Positions 1-13,232 of a stretch of 64,000 nt of DNA are shown here, piece after piece. The stretch is from Haemonchus contortus (Eukaryota; Nematoda; Chromadorea; Rhabditida; Trichostrongylidae). How positions within the stretch are numbered: position 1 is the stretch's first letter; every line of letters begins with the position of its first letter. The stretch lies in NCBI GenBank assembly GCA_000469685.2, contig LS997566.1:36310420-36374419 (forward strand), written 5' to 3'. Below the pieces are notes generated by a model. It did no database searches, was not told the DNA's origin, and was given only the letters and a program-made list of their open reading frames with translations. The position numbers and the translations under genes are program-made.

Positions 1-754
1 TGATTGGGAGAATGAGTACGATAAATTATGTACTGTCTAACCCCCTGAAAGTTCTGAACGTGCATAACTCATTTTTTCATGGCCGCTGCTAACACCACGC
101 TAGCTGCTTTGAATCCAGCTTAGCTCCCTTTCGAAACCTGCCTTAGGAATTCTATCACCCAGTAGGACCTCATAAGTTAGTGATGAGGAATTGCGAATCA
201 CTTCTCAAATGATGAAGGAGGCTTTCTTTCATGCAAGGGTTATGTGAAATTCTCTGTGCAGCCCAGACCTAGCCTTAAATTTCCAAACGTACTTCCACCA
301 GACCCTACTTATATACTCCCCGATCCCCAGTTACCCCTACCTTCCGCAGGAGAAGTTTAGCTCTTACTAGAGCCAGACCTCTAGACATACTTCCTCGTTA
401 TTTCTCATATTCATTTACTGGCAACGATGGAAAACATTATTTGTAATGAATTATATTAGCTGTTTACCAGGTTGTGAATGATTGTTGATATGTTTCCATG
501 ACACATACCAAATAGGATTACCTTAGCTCCAAGATGATTCCTTGAAGACTTGGAAATAAACAAGAGAAACTTCAAAGGTAAGCAAAGACAACTGATTTTA
601 CCTTTTTTCTGTTCTGACCGATTTATAGTAGACCCCCCCCCCATAAAAGCTGATTGTTAATGTAGCAGCCCAAGCATGAACTGAAATTTGACTTCACATA
701 ACCTGTCTTCTAACTTATCTGCTTCTGGAGAAGAAATTCATTGAGATGCATCTG
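1..754. other. Intergenic, no gene seen
   Basis: No open reading frame with protein-family character, no splice-site series and no RNA gene could be recognised. The only compositional oddity is a C homopolymer near position 635. The stretch ends where the left arm of a large foldback element begins. Confidence 0.5.
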
Positions 755-1870
755 ACCAGGGAAGGGTTTCAACTTCCCATGGAACTTTGATTGGAGACCT
801 AGGTATATCGATAGGGCTTTGAAAGTTATTAAGAAATACGGAAATTAAAACTGCAAAATGAATCTACCAAAAAAGTTGTGAGCGTTCGAAGTTTGCATGC
901 TTAAGCATGGAGAAATAGTGCCAGTTGATAAGCCCAGTTGCCCGCAATGACTACAAGGGTCCCCGTGGCGTAGCGGCAGTGCTCTCCCTCTCCAGGTGGG
1001 CGGTAAGGGTTTACTTCCCGCTGTCGATTTTGCTTTTGCAAAACATGCTTTCATCCGGATGAATGCTCCTAAACAGTTTTTTCTCACTAATTTGAGTTAA
1101 CGCTTTGATTCGGCCATCGTTGATCACCTATCCATCACCTATCACCGCACTTATTCAAAATCTGTTGAGGTGGAGGGGGAAACCCAAATCACGCAAGACA
1201 GATATGCGTGAAAAACTGAATATTGATGAAACTTTCCAAGAAATGAGTGAAGCAGATATGTCGTTCACAAAATGCTAACCTCATTTGTACATGCGGTCTC
1301 TCTACAACCATTACCAACTACACGTTTTCTCTATCCATTTCTTGGGTCGTTTCATCGATGCTGACTTTTCTCGCGTGTCCAAAACTATTTTACTTTGGGT
1401 GTGGGTATGTGTGTTTCGATGTTGAAAATGAAAGAGCGTTACAAAAAAGACGTGGAGAACTTTTAAATAAGTGCGATGATAGATGGTAGATACGGGTGAT
1501 CGCAGATAACAGCCAAAACAAAGCGCTAACTCAAATTAGTAAGAAAAACGGCTTAGGAGCTTTTATTCGGATGAAGGCACGTTTTGCAAAAGCAAAAACG
1601 ACGGCGGGAAGCAAACCCCCATCGCTCACCTGAAGAGGGAGGGCACTGCCACTACGCTACGTGGGCCCTTGTAGCCATTGCGGGCAGCTGGGCTTATCAA
1701 CTGGCACTATGTCTCCATGCTTAAGCATGCAAACTTCGAACGCTCACAACTTTTTTGGTAGATTCATTTTGCAGTTATAATTTCCGTATTTCTTATTAAC
1801 TTTCAAAGCCCTATCGATATACCTAGGTCTCCATTCAAAGTTCCATGGGAAGTTGAAACCCTTCCCTGGT
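755..1870. repeat. Large foldback (inverted-repeat) element with tRNA-like arms
   Basis: Two arms of about 400 bp, 755-1154 and 1465-1870, are diverged reverse complements of one another around a 310-bp spacer. The outer ends read ACCAGGGAAGGG and CCCTTCCCTGGT. Each arm contains a tRNA/SINE-like pair of motifs: an A-box-like TGGCGTAGCGG near 965 and a B-box-like GGTTTACTTCC near 1008. The right arm read on the minus strand has TAGCGTAGTGG and GGTTTGCTTCC. The arms therefore look like two copies of a tRNA-derived repeat facing one another, or a MITE that captured one. Short open frames inside the arms mirror each other and are not genes. No transposase is seen. Confidence 0.8.
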
Positions 1871-4800
1871 GAGCGCTGCCAGCAGTCCACTCAAAGGACG
1901 TTCTAATCAAAAAGCACGGCTATCTTTTTCATTTAAAACAAAACACTCAAATTTATTGTAAATTTGAACCAATGCAGGTGATGAATTACAGAGATGCTCA
2001 TTCGGTTACAACTTCGAAATGTAGCCCTCAAGAAAGGCGGATTTATACACTCAAAAGCCATTCCAATCATGGAACATGGAGCATGGCCATGTTTGAAATA
2101 GCCCTGGAGTGTACAAATCTCCCCTATCCATCAGGACTACATTTCGACCACTTATAACGAAATAAGTTTTTTTGTAGTCAATCGTCTTCATTAATTTAAA
2201 TATACAATAATTCCCCTGTCCAGACGCGAAGTTCCCTTACTAGTGTTGTGAACGAACTACTTTTGACATTTAGCCCCTGCTGAAACAACACGCTCAGATT
2301 GCTTCAATGCTTCTTAATCGCACCGATAAATCCCGTTTTCGAAATACTCCCAGACATGAACCTCCATTTGAAACCGTAGAAGTGATCAAAGAGTATTCGA
2401 CCCTCACCGTAACTGACCAATCATCCATCACCGTAACTGGTATACAAAACAGAACTAATATTCTCCCACGCACGTGGTAACATTCAATCGATCCCCTAAG
2501 AAAGGTGTATGATCCAGGAAGAATCGTTCCTGTATTCGGTACCCGAACCATGCTCCTAGCAGTACGAAATTAGGCGTTCCACTATGTTCCAATTAAGTCG
2601 ATACAACCTTGAGCTTTGAGTTGATTTAACCATTAAAAAAATGAGACTTTTGTATCTCTTGTTCTGAAGACAGCCTTTACGGAGTCCCGAATGCACAAAA
2701 CGCTCGCATAAAAGGCAACTCGTGGAGACGTTTTGAGGCGTGAAGGTGACACAATGAACTTCCCCTATAGAAAGAATATAAAGGACTTTCAGACCGGCCA
2801 CGATTTTAAACCGAAGCGGTATGAAGGTGGGCCCCACTTAGCGTTGCAACGGGTAAGAATTTCTTGTTCTCGATATAGCCTATCCCGCAGCTATTTAGGC
2901 CACTACGGGGACCTCGGTGTGACTTCTATTGAATATATCAGATGATGTTTCCTAGTTGAAACGCTTTCATCACTAACATCGCTTGTTAAGGGCTTGTACG
3001 CTCTCTTGGATTTCCTCATTACAGACAGAAATAGGAAATAGAGCTTTGATGCTCTGCCTTTTGAATTCCCCCATCGTCAGTGCAGACAAAGACAGCAAAC
3101 AATGAAGCTGCACGAAGGTAATGATACGTGGTGTTGCATCCAAAAATACACACCACAGACTGGAAAAATAACTTCGCAAACTAACAAAAAATGAGCATAT
3201 CCAACCATGCCTTTTCGGTAATTCTCAATATTTTGGGAATCATTGAAAGAAAACATCCAGAAAACAACGAAGAACTCCATGAGGAAGCCTTGAAGACATT
3301 TCGACTCCATCGAAGCAACACAGTGCCACGATCTGAGACTCCACAGCTAGACGAGTCTCCATGCAAACGCATTCATTTCTGTACATCCTGATGACGTCCC
3401 TATTTGTTTCCTGTTTTGACTGCAATTATAAAATTTGAGGGATGACGGATCTCTCGAGACTTCAGGTGTAACAGCGACTTTTTACCAGGAATGACGTCAT
3501 TTTGTACATGCACAGAGCAGAACCGCTATCTGTAGACGAAATCGTCAACTCTTCCGAAATAAAATCATCAATTCATCAAGCATAGTTTTCGTCCCTGTCC
3601 TGAGGGGCTTGAATTCCATGATTTTGAAAAAGGTTTTCAGCACGACTGAGTTCGTTCAGAAACCTCTGACTGCCCTAGATCACTCATTTTTGCTTGGAAT
3701 AGGTCACCCAGCTGTGGCGTGAGCTTCTATTCATTGCATATGCCCCTATACAGCATTATGATAATGATCATCTTTCTGAGAGTGCGGTGCCGTGAAGGTG
3801 TCTTTGATGTGGCGGAACTGCGTGAAATCGAACTTTTATGTTACCTTCACATTACTTTTTATCTTTATCCTCTACTAATGCTCCCATATCGATCACCCAC
3901 TGTTGTTATTGTTGCGCTTTTGTTGTTGTTATGTGACATATTGCGAAGCTTTCTGATCAGCTCTTCGAATTTTCAACATGCGTGCTCCATCGTGAATGGC
4001 GCACCCTCTACAAAGCCGTGAAATACGGTCACTTCTCTGTTTCTGGATACCGTCTTCGAGCCTTCGTAGCGTACTATCTAAGCCGTTTTTGACTCATTCA
4101 TGGCCCATGTGCTGAGCTTGAAGGCCACAGATACGTCTTCGAGAAATCGTCTTTAGGGAATCTCAGAGACCATTTCCAATCTGACTGTGCCTTTCAAGCC
4201 ATAGGAGCCTCTGAACACTAATCTGGCCTGCTGGTGTATCTCTAGAGTGATTTCCAAAAGCTAGCTGATTTACAGCGCCTTCACCTCTCGCAATCAGACG
4301 GGACCGGTACCAATTCATTGAAGGATGGCTGTTGGTCCAGAATTCGATCACCGACTCATGCACGAAGCAGAAACGTATTTGATTTTCTGTTACCCTTGCC
4401 TTGTCTGGAAGTCATGTAAGACTGATTCGTTATAAAGTTGAAATCAAACACTGTGTGGCTCGGGATCTTCCTGTATTCCAGCCTTATCGAAGTCGATGAA
4501 CCTGCAGCATTCCGATATGCTGGGCTCCTTCGAACATCCTCAATATTGTGTTGAAGTGTTTTATCGCCTTGATCTTCTCCCATACCCTTCTCGACCTTAC
4601 CGTTCTCCACCACCCCACTGGTCTACTGATTCCATTGAAGCTCATGGATTACGGAAATGGGGCAGAAGTTCCGATTTCCGGCGCCATGGGGATAACAACT
4701 TGAAATGCGATTATTAAAGTTTCATTGAATCTTTATGGTATTGCTCTGTCACATGTGACATTGTGTCACAGTTGATTCCTAACAACGTATATGCCTAAAC

Positions 4801-6239
4801 AGTAAACAAATTTAATGACCACATCAATTCGGTTACACTAATGGCTTCATTGTGTTACTCGATTAATCAAAATGTGTTGCCACTGTTCCAAACAACTTTA
4901 ATAAGATTTTCAACCGGTAATTGTGTATGACCGAATTTTTCAAGACAGTTTCCTTCTTCCGGTTTATGGCATGAAATAATATCAGGATGATGCATAATTA
5001 TGGCGAACTTTTTCGCGGCTTCTTTTCTTTCGATTAAAATATACTTTTGAATTCGAAACTTTTGTAGAAATAATCTTCTCGCTTCCCCTAACAGAAAACG
5101 TCTAGAAAGACATCTTCAAATACGCCAAATTATGCTCTATTACTTCGAGAAACGTTGGAAGGTGGCACACTCATAACGTGATCTCAACGAACTTCTCGGC
5201 GATACAGCAGTCAGCCAAAGCCGAACAAGGAATGGAATCTGCATTTACGGTCGCTCTATTCACCAACAGAGGCTCCTATGGATTATCACGTTGTTCGCCC
5301 GTTGAAAAATTGGTTAACGAACAGAACTTTCGGCGAAGTGGATGGCTTGATGGCCGACGACAAAGCGTGATCGACCCCAAGAATCGAAACTTCTTCGCCT
5401 GGAATCCGACCGCCTGGCAAATGGGAAGCAGTGCTTGACGTAGATGGTGGTATGTTCCGGAGCAATTATTTGAACATGCCTTTGCTAGATATTTCTATCG
5501 TCTCTTCAAGTAAAATTTGCTGAAAAATCCGCAATAATTATGCATCAACCTGATAACAATCCGATAGGGCATGCCAACTTCACCCTTATCATCCTACTAT
5601 TCAGCTTTCATTGATATGCTAACTAGCCATGCAAACAGGCAAAATTCCACCAGTTTATAGCTCAACGACAGATTTGCTGAAGAGAATGGATGAGGGCAGG
5701 GTATTTCTGCAGGAAGTCAATCATTTTTGTGAGGTACCGCCAGGAAAACTCATTCCGAACTGCTTAGAAACCTCTTACAGTCAACCTCAACCGCTATTCG
5801 ACTTGTACCAAATTGGAACTACTTTATAGTGCTTCCAATTTGGGAATACTCGTAATGTTTTCGTAACGGACTCTTCCGAACGTGACGCAATATACACTGC
5901 CTCACTTCATCATTAAAAGCGTTCGCTTCAGCACCTTCTTCTATTGCAACGTAGATGCGTTCTTCTAACAACGGACAGAACTCCCTCGATTTCAACATGG
6001 GAGCCGTGCAATCGCCACCAAATTAGAGTTCCCTTTAATGATTGTTCATAGAGATTCACATCGCTATGCCCTTGTTGACTCTGTGTTTGAATAAATTAAC
6101 CAAAAAACCCTTACACTGCAACTATTCTTTTGAAGGCGAACGGCTATTATTCAGGCATTTTCCTAACCCATAATTAGTTAAGGCATTTTTACAACCCACC
6201 CATAATTAGTACAACAAATTTTGAAGACTGTTGAAAGCC
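1871..6239. other. Intergenic, no supported gene
   Basis: Several short open frames exist on both strands (for example around 2733-2945, 3719-4021 and 4163-4613), but none shows a family motif, a convincing exon chain or a signal peptide. Part of 4100-4700 might be an old repeat fragment, but I cannot assign it. Confidence 0.4.
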
Positions 6240-6410
6240 CTACTGTCTTGAATTTCTCTCTCCCCTCTCTTTCTTTCTTTCTTTATTTATTGACTTATTC
6301 ATTTATTTATTTATTCTTTCTTTCTTTCTTTCCTTCTTCCTTCTTTCTCTCTCTCCCCCTCCACTATTTCTTCCTCTCTCTCTCTCTTTCTCTCTCTCTC
6401 TCTACCTCAT
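6240..6410. repeat. Pyrimidine-rich compound microsatellite (CTTT/TTTA/CT)
   Basis: An almost uninterrupted pyrimidine tract made of CTTT, TTTA and finally CT repeats on the plus strand. It gives a Ser/Leu/Phe-rich open frame that is purely compositional. The polypurine-polypyrimidine character is typical of slippage-prone sequence. Confidence 0.85.
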
Positions 6411-9400
6411 GATGAGGAATTGAGTAAAACTACTGCTGGCTGCAGTTCTTGCTAACAAAGTTGAGAGAGAATGTAGTTTAGCCTCTGAAACTATTCAAAA
6501 CCAAAAAACGGAGAAGATTCTCAAAATATAATTTGGCAAATACGCAGTTAGGGGAAACAATATTCGAGATAGAATTTGTCGAACCTCTGATGGGCTCGTT
6601 AAATTGTTAGTTCGATGGTGGAAGCTGACCACTGTGTAGTACTATTGCAACGCCTATAAACACCTTATTCCTTCCAACAAAGAAGCTATTGTCAAGCAAA
6701 ATCAACGCCCCATAGAGTAGCTAGTGACTATGTTATACGCTAAGCATTGGTGAAGACTCGATTCGCTTTACTATTGTACAAGTTTCACCCTTTTTTCTTC
6801 TCTCGCCTTCTCGAGGTCGTTGCTGTTAAGAAAACTTATTCTTCGTAAGTCTGCTGGACTTCTTCCGTTTTGAATTCAAAAGCCTTTCTATTTTCCTAGG
6901 AGTCGGGGCTGGGCTCCAATCTTGGGAAATATTACATCTCAAACGCGATGCAGTTCAAAGGAACTCTCTGAGACCTCATAGACTTCCTTGAGCAAGTGAA
7001 GTTTCAGAATTCATCTGCTCAAACACCATGATGACACCATGATGGCAACTTGTTGGCAAGACACCTGGCCTCCGATTGAAATATTATTCGTGCTTGTGCT
7101 TTCCAAACATCGATCTTGCCTACTTCACACAACCGAAACTTCGCTTGCCGCTTGTCGTCTTTGCGATGGCTTTCCAGCCGCACCTCATAAGAACATTTAA
7201 AAAGAACCAACTCGGAACCATCTGTTTTTTTTCAGACGTGAAGACCCACTTCAGATTTTCTTTACTTATCTGAACCCTGGGACGTGCCACGACCCGCATT
7301 TCGCATAACTTTGAGACTCGTGAACACGTTCGATGATGAAGGCAATTTTTTCTTTTTGCAATAGTTAGATAGTAGAGATAAGAGGTTACCTCCCAACTCG
7401 CTTGATGAGTTGAGCGAAAATAGACGCTGATTTCGTACAGTTGGCACCTTGACATTTCCAGTCCTCCATGGGCACCGATCTCGTGCAGTTTCTAACTATC
7501 CTGATCATCCATTTTTATAAAAAGATTCTCTGATTAAGCGACACAGGGCATACCACTCAGATCGGGGGCTATCAAACCGGAATGCTTAAGAGTGGACAAC
7601 AAAGGGTCAGTTTCTGTGTAGAACAAAGTGGTTCTTTCTACCGTACTTTCCTTTATTTACTCAGACATGGCCTCATACGTATCCCCACGAGAGATTAAGC
7701 CTTGGCAGTCAACAACGGCAATCACAAAAATGAATGAGCGATTTCTCATGTCGTTTACTGTAATGTCTGTGAGGCCTAATGAGTTTGGATATATTGCCTC
7801 CATTTCATAGCAAATTTTTAGAGTTGCTCTTATAACCGAAGAGACAATCTTTGTAGGACCTCCGAACATAAGTTTGTCTTAGAGGAAAGATAATTCATCA
7901 GCATGTACGGTAGAGTTGATGGGGAGACGGGCGTTAGGAACGATTCTGGGTAATCGATTTGCCGCACGCGGCTGTCGCGGACCACTGACTTGCCGTTATT
8001 ACAGCTCTAGCGTTCTTCATACAGCACAATCGATGTGCGATCATTATTTTATGCATAATTCTACTATTAGTACTTTGTTCTTGTATTTCTTACCTACTGC
8101 TGCATCCTGCTACATTCCTTCGCGCGCGACGCCCCTTTCACCGTGACGCGACCATTTCGTTCCTAACGCACAACACCCGAGTTGATGAAGTTCTAAAATT
8201 GAGGTCTCTAGGAAGCTCATATTTCTATAGCAGAGCTCATTCCTCCCGCTTCTTACCCACACGAAACCACCCCTCTTCTCGTCGAGGATAGGAGCTGCTT
8301 ACAGATGATTGTCGTCAGTTGTCTCAAGTTCCCCTACCGATTTCACCATTAGTTTTGTTTTTGTCAGCGGATTTTATTCCGCTTGAGCGGTGGAACCTTG
8401 GCCTCTGAAGACGACGAGAACGTCGAAACATTAGGCCGTTGTGACTAATAAAAGTTCCACCTAACAACCTCGCACGGCACAAGAATATTGTTACCAGCTA
8501 CTCATAATACTCTGCTAAAGCCAGAGATAAATAATGGTGACCGGTGTCATCTTTTTATTATAACTAGAGCTAACCATAAAGTACCTTGTACGTGGGTTGC
8601 CAAACTCCAAAAACGAATGCTACATACTGACACCTCTAACCAACTGTTCCACCTTGTAATTTTATATTGATAAGATTTATGCTCGAGACCTCTTGTACTG
8701 CTTACGGAGGAATTGTCAAAGAGAAGACGGAACTTGTTATCCAGCATTACCTAGCCTCTTCTTACTATCAATGTGTATCCATGGTCTTTAATGACTTGGG
8801 AACACCCTGCCAAAGAAGAGTACCAACATTTTCCGCAACACAGGCCAGTACAGTCCAAAATGTTATCCCGTCGCTCCATATACTTCTTCTCCTTTGCAAC
8901 CCAACTTCAAATCACCTCTTCGTCCAAACTGCCATAATATTCCTTTGAGTGCAACACAGTTGAATAAGTCCGGGTCGCGCAAAGGTACTATGGATTGTAC
9001 TGGAAAAGAAACAAAGCAAGAGCCCCTTTCGGCCGCAGCGATGGATGTGAGATGGTACGAGTATGATAGAGCCTGAACCGCACGTACATTATGTGTTCTC
9101 AACTCATGGAAACGGTGGCAGACTCCTCTAAAGCTCATCTCCTGTGAGTTGATACCGTAGACCTGGATGTTTTGCGAAAGCGAACCCGCCGATCAAAACA
9201 TCAACCAATCAAGTTGTTGTCAATCTCGTTCCCATGAAATAAAATTATGGGCTATGATACAGCGAAGGCGGAAAATGGGCGGAGGAAGGAGAGGTACAGC
9301 ACAATAACGGCTGGACCAGAATTCAGTACAACCCGAAGTTCCAGCTCCTTGTGTGACTCTCTCTCTCTCTCTTTTGTCCTACCTTTGACTGCACAGGATC

Positions 9401-9729
9401 TTAGGTGAAGGGATAAGACCGCTTCTGCATCGCCTGAGCTTCTACTTCCCGGTAATGGAGACAGTTCAATGCCAACAATCTATAGTCTGATTGTAGACTG
9501 CAGGAGATGGAACCTTGAAGTGAAATAAAGAAAAACGAAGAATTGTCTGGACCTCCTGTCTTTGCAAACCTCTCATTCAGATTTTTCTCTTAGAAAACCC
9601 ATCCACTCATTTTCGAGTTTCTTGTAATGCTCAACCTCTCCCTAACGGACTAACTATTATTCCGTTGTTCTACGTGCTTATCTTAACAGCTGAATAAAGG
9701 AAAGACAAAATTTCAGCCACCAGTTCACT
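6411..9729. other. Intergenic, mostly unassigned
   Basis: Apart from the inverted-repeat element at 7931-8169 and a short CT run near 9357-9373, nothing here can be supported. Open frames such as those near 7120-7455 and 8863-9138 lack recognisable motifs and overlap alternatives on the other strand. The last few hundred bases should contain the promoter of the downstream receptor gene, but no specific element was recognised. Confidence 0.4.
7931..8169. repeat. Short element bounded by perfect 13-bp terminal inverted repeats
   Basis: GCGTTAGGAACGA at 7931-7943 is repeated as an exact reverse complement at 8157-8169, enclosing about 240 bp without coding potential. The size fits a non-autonomous DNA transposon (MITE). 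A clear target-site duplication is not visible, so the true ends may lie slightly outside. Confidence 0.5.
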
Positions 9730-12050
9730 ATGGACAACAATACTGATACTAACGATACATTTGAAGCCACTACTGCTATTGAACTATTATTGCCAGCATC
9801 TCAAGAAATACGTTATCTGATGGCATTCACGTACCTGATACTGTCGATAATTGGCGTTATACCAAATATAATTCTTGCTGTGACGTTGATCAGGGTGAGT
9901 TATGATTTTGATTTTAGAGCAGCTGAAAAAAACCTTGGAAGCAGTTTGGTAGAATAAACGATAGGTAGTAAGGATAAAAAGATTGTCCGCATGTGAGGTA
10001 TTGGAATTAACTGTTCAAGCCGTCATCGTTCCAGCGCCTACACAGGATATTACCCCTAATGTAAAACTGCTGTATAGTGTTACCTATTCATCCACAAAAC
10101 TTTGTATCTTTCAGATTGGCACTATGCCAAAACAGAAAGTGTTCGTCTTGCTGGCTGAACAGATTCTCATCAGCGACTTCTGTCAGCTGTCTTCGCAACT
10201 GATAGTTGCATTTCCACTGTCCCTCTTTGGCAAAAATGTAAGTTTCGCCGATTTATTGACTGATGAAAACGGTCAATAAGTTATCGATTCAGATCTACGA
10301 GGGGACCCCTGCTATATGGGTCTACAACGTGATAAATTTTCTCGACACCGTTGGATATAATGGTGTTCTTGACTTCACTTTTTTGATGGCCGTCAATCGT
10401 TTAACCGTCTTCCTAATGCCCGGCGTCCATCAATTTCTCTTCGATCCCGACCATATCAAAAGGTTTGTCTCCTGTGTAAACGATAACAATCAATAACGCT
10501 AATCTAACTTGCCGGATTCAGGACAATCATCTTTGTCTGGAGTTTCCTGCTTACGCAGATCACAGTCGAGTACTGTATGCGGTGTCATAAACAATTCACC
10601 TATGACGAATTCTACTTCTACTTTTTATGCGTAGACCCGAGTGCGCTCTATGTTGTCATATGGCTTGGTGTAAGTTTAATTAGGATTATTCCGACACATT
10701 CCAGATAGACTTAGTGGCGATTCAACTGAGGATATGACAATAGGTCCATTTTGGTCCAAAGACTTAGTTATTGGATGCACCTGCAACATCAGGAAACGAC
10801 ACTCGTGAATTGAGAGTGCGCATTCCCAGATGGGAAGGAAGAAAAAACTTTCTACTGCAAGAATAAATAAATAAATAAATAAATCGGATCCAGGGTCTTC
10901 TGATAAAGCGAAAAGGCAGACATCTATTAGGTTCCGGTGTGCGCGACATGTACTGCGACTAGGATGTCCTAACGACGGTCCCAAAAACTGTCGCACACAT
11001 CGGTACCTAATAGCAGTCTGGGACTTCCTCTTCTCCAGCTTATTATTTCATAAGCTCTCTACAGCCCCTCAGGTGAATCGCCGATAGTCAGCTCTACTAG
11101 CTTTGTAAGTCTTACATCAAGCAACTAATTCCATTACTTTCAGACGATGCGATATCAAAGCTACTCGTTTCCCATTATAATGTTCTTCACCTATATAGTG
11201 CTCTTCTGCTATATAAAAATGAAGTTACAAGGTACAGGGGGTGGAAAACCTAAGAATTCTACTCAACGTCAACGGAAGTACGAAATCAATCTAGTCCTGC
11301 AGGTACGTTTTACACGAGTGCTAGCCAATTGTATAGCCACGCGAGAAGTATTCCACAGCTGCCCTGAGCCGAGCGATGATGGGACCGTTGTCCTTTGAAG
11401 ACCAAGATTTCCCTTAAAGTTGACCAATTTTGCTAGTCGTTTTTTAGGATGAGCTGATAAGTGCTGGGGGTACTTCATGTTACCAGTCAAAACGGGATTC
11501 TACCTGTAGCGAGTGTGTGGGGGAGACCTAGTCCCCATAGGATGACATCGGAGAGAGCTTCTGGAGCTTTCCCACTACAACATCACCTTACTGTTCTTGA
11601 TTAAACGACTGGTTCACAGTGTTGATTAAAAAGGGCCGATCAAAAACTATGAAAGCAGCAAATGGTTCGCCAGCCTCAGCAGAACCGGTACTGCACCATT
11701 ACCATTACTCACTCGAGTAATCCAGCGCAGAATTGTGGAATCATTTTATTCAGATTCATACCCTCGTTTACTTCCTAATTTCTTCCTACTTTCAGGCCGT
11801 CATCATCTCGTTCTTCCTCGAACTCCAGACGTTATCCTTCACAGTTTTGCCGATGATTGGCACCGGAAACAACCGATTCTACTCGAGCCTTGGGCAAAAC
11901 ATTATCAGCATCATGAACAACTCATCAGCCCCCTATGTTTATTTCTTCTTTAACAGCCAGATCCGAGCAGGAATGCTAGCTTTAGTGCAATGTCAGTCGC
12001 CTAAACAGAAAGCTCAGACCGCTGTCACCACTATTTCAGCCGTAAAATGA
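9730..12050 (+). CDS. Seven-transmembrane chemoreceptor-like GPCR (nematode serpentine receptor, Srx-like)
   Basis: Predicted orphan chemosensory GPCR of the plasma membrane. Six exons join in phase: 9730-9894, 10115-10237, 10293-10462, 10522-10669, 11144-11302 and 11796-12050, giving 339 residues from the ATG at 9730 to the TGA at 12050. Hydrophobic segments lie at about residues 29-54, 64-92, 101-128, 154-172, 198-225, 256-278 and 295-315. TM3 ends in AVNR (129-132), in the place of the DRY box, as in many nematode srx/srt-type receptors. TM7 carries NSSAPYVYFFFNSQIR, resembling the NPxxY end of these families. The short N-terminus has no signal peptide. Every intron has GT and TTTCAG-like ends. 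The gene appears intact; the family assignment is by motif memory, the ligand is unknown, and other serpentine classes remain possible. Confidence 0.85.
10862..10884. repeat. (AAAT)n microsatellite in intron 4 of the receptor gene
   Basis: Five to six tandem AAAT units in the largest intron (10670-11143). The same simple repeat recurs as the tail of a retrotransposon fragment near 40661, so this may be the tail of an unrecognised retroposon. Confidence 0.7.
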
Positions 12051-12065
12051 AAAGCTGGAAATGAA

Positions 12066-12071
12066 AATAAA
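12066..12071 (+). terminator. Polyadenylation signal AATAAA of the receptor gene
   Basis: Canonical AATAAA 15 bases after the TGA of the seven-transmembrane receptor gene, at a spacing typical of nematode genes. Confidence 0.6.
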
Positions 12072-13232
12072 TACAACTAACAATAATCAGATTCTGCGGA
12101 AATCGCAAATTCTCTGCGAAGGGAGAGCTCCTTGAACAAAAAGGCACCCTTCAAACGTCCGTTATCTCCCAGAATCCTCTCGCATCAAAAAAGGCTTTGA
12201 TCTCAAAATCATCTCTATACTCTTTCCAACTTGGACGCCCAACTCAAACCTTACATATACCTCAAAATGCTTAGTGAAACTACCTCCCTACTTGAAACCA
12301 TCTGGCCGCTGTATGCCGAGGTTGACGCAATCTGCAAATTAGACGGCTGGTATAGACATTTTCCTCATACCCACCGACATCGAAGTCAGCCACATAGCTG
12401 GAATTTCAACGAGTACCAGCTTGCGTCAACCATGACATGTAGCTGCAAACTAGTATCATTCCGTTCATGCCACCTTCTAATTTCATTATTTCATGAACAA
12501 TGAAAGAAATCCTCGAGAATTAAATGAATCTCCACAAAGCCCTAAATATTACATAGTAATAATACGGTACTAATAAGAAAGTGGGCACTTTTTTATAATT
12601 TTCATTTAGCTTCCCAATGTGAGTTACTACGTCATAGTGTACACACGTAGCAAATCATCAATGTCATGCGTATTGTTGTCGTTTTATCTTGATCTTACTG
12701 CAGTACAATAAACTTCTATGCATTCGGATATTTACATTAACAGAATTGAAAAAAAAAAACAAAAAATAAATTTGTATAAAAGTCAGACTGTCTTACCTTT
12801 GTTCGGAGAGCGGCCGGAATTTCCACAAAGTTGACGGACTGTTCCGTAAAATCGTTCTTTCTCGAAACGGGTATCCTCTAAAGCACCCCGAAATCATCTG
12901 CCCTAAAGCACTTTGTTGACAAACCCCTGAGAAATGCTACAAAAGCCTACCTGAAGAGCTGTCGGTGTATACAACGTGTGACAACGATGCGTACAGCATT
13001 TGATAGTGAGTTTGGATTGTAACATCCACTTAATACCACACAAGTTGATTGGAATGTAGCCTCCAGTGTCTGGTGATGCAGGATTACTCGATCTACAACG
13101 GCCTCTATAAACTTATGTACTTATCGATGTCCTCATTGATGTAAACGAGAACAGGCCAGTCAATAATATTTACACATTAGCGCGAAATTGAGGAAAAAGC
13201 AAGTTGAGGACTTGAACATTGCTTCATTGGCT

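Noticed and set aside
4163..4717. Possible retroelement remnants on the minus strand
   Set aside because: A few RT-like words (for example FIDFDKA after a frameshift) but no ordered blocks; not enough to call.
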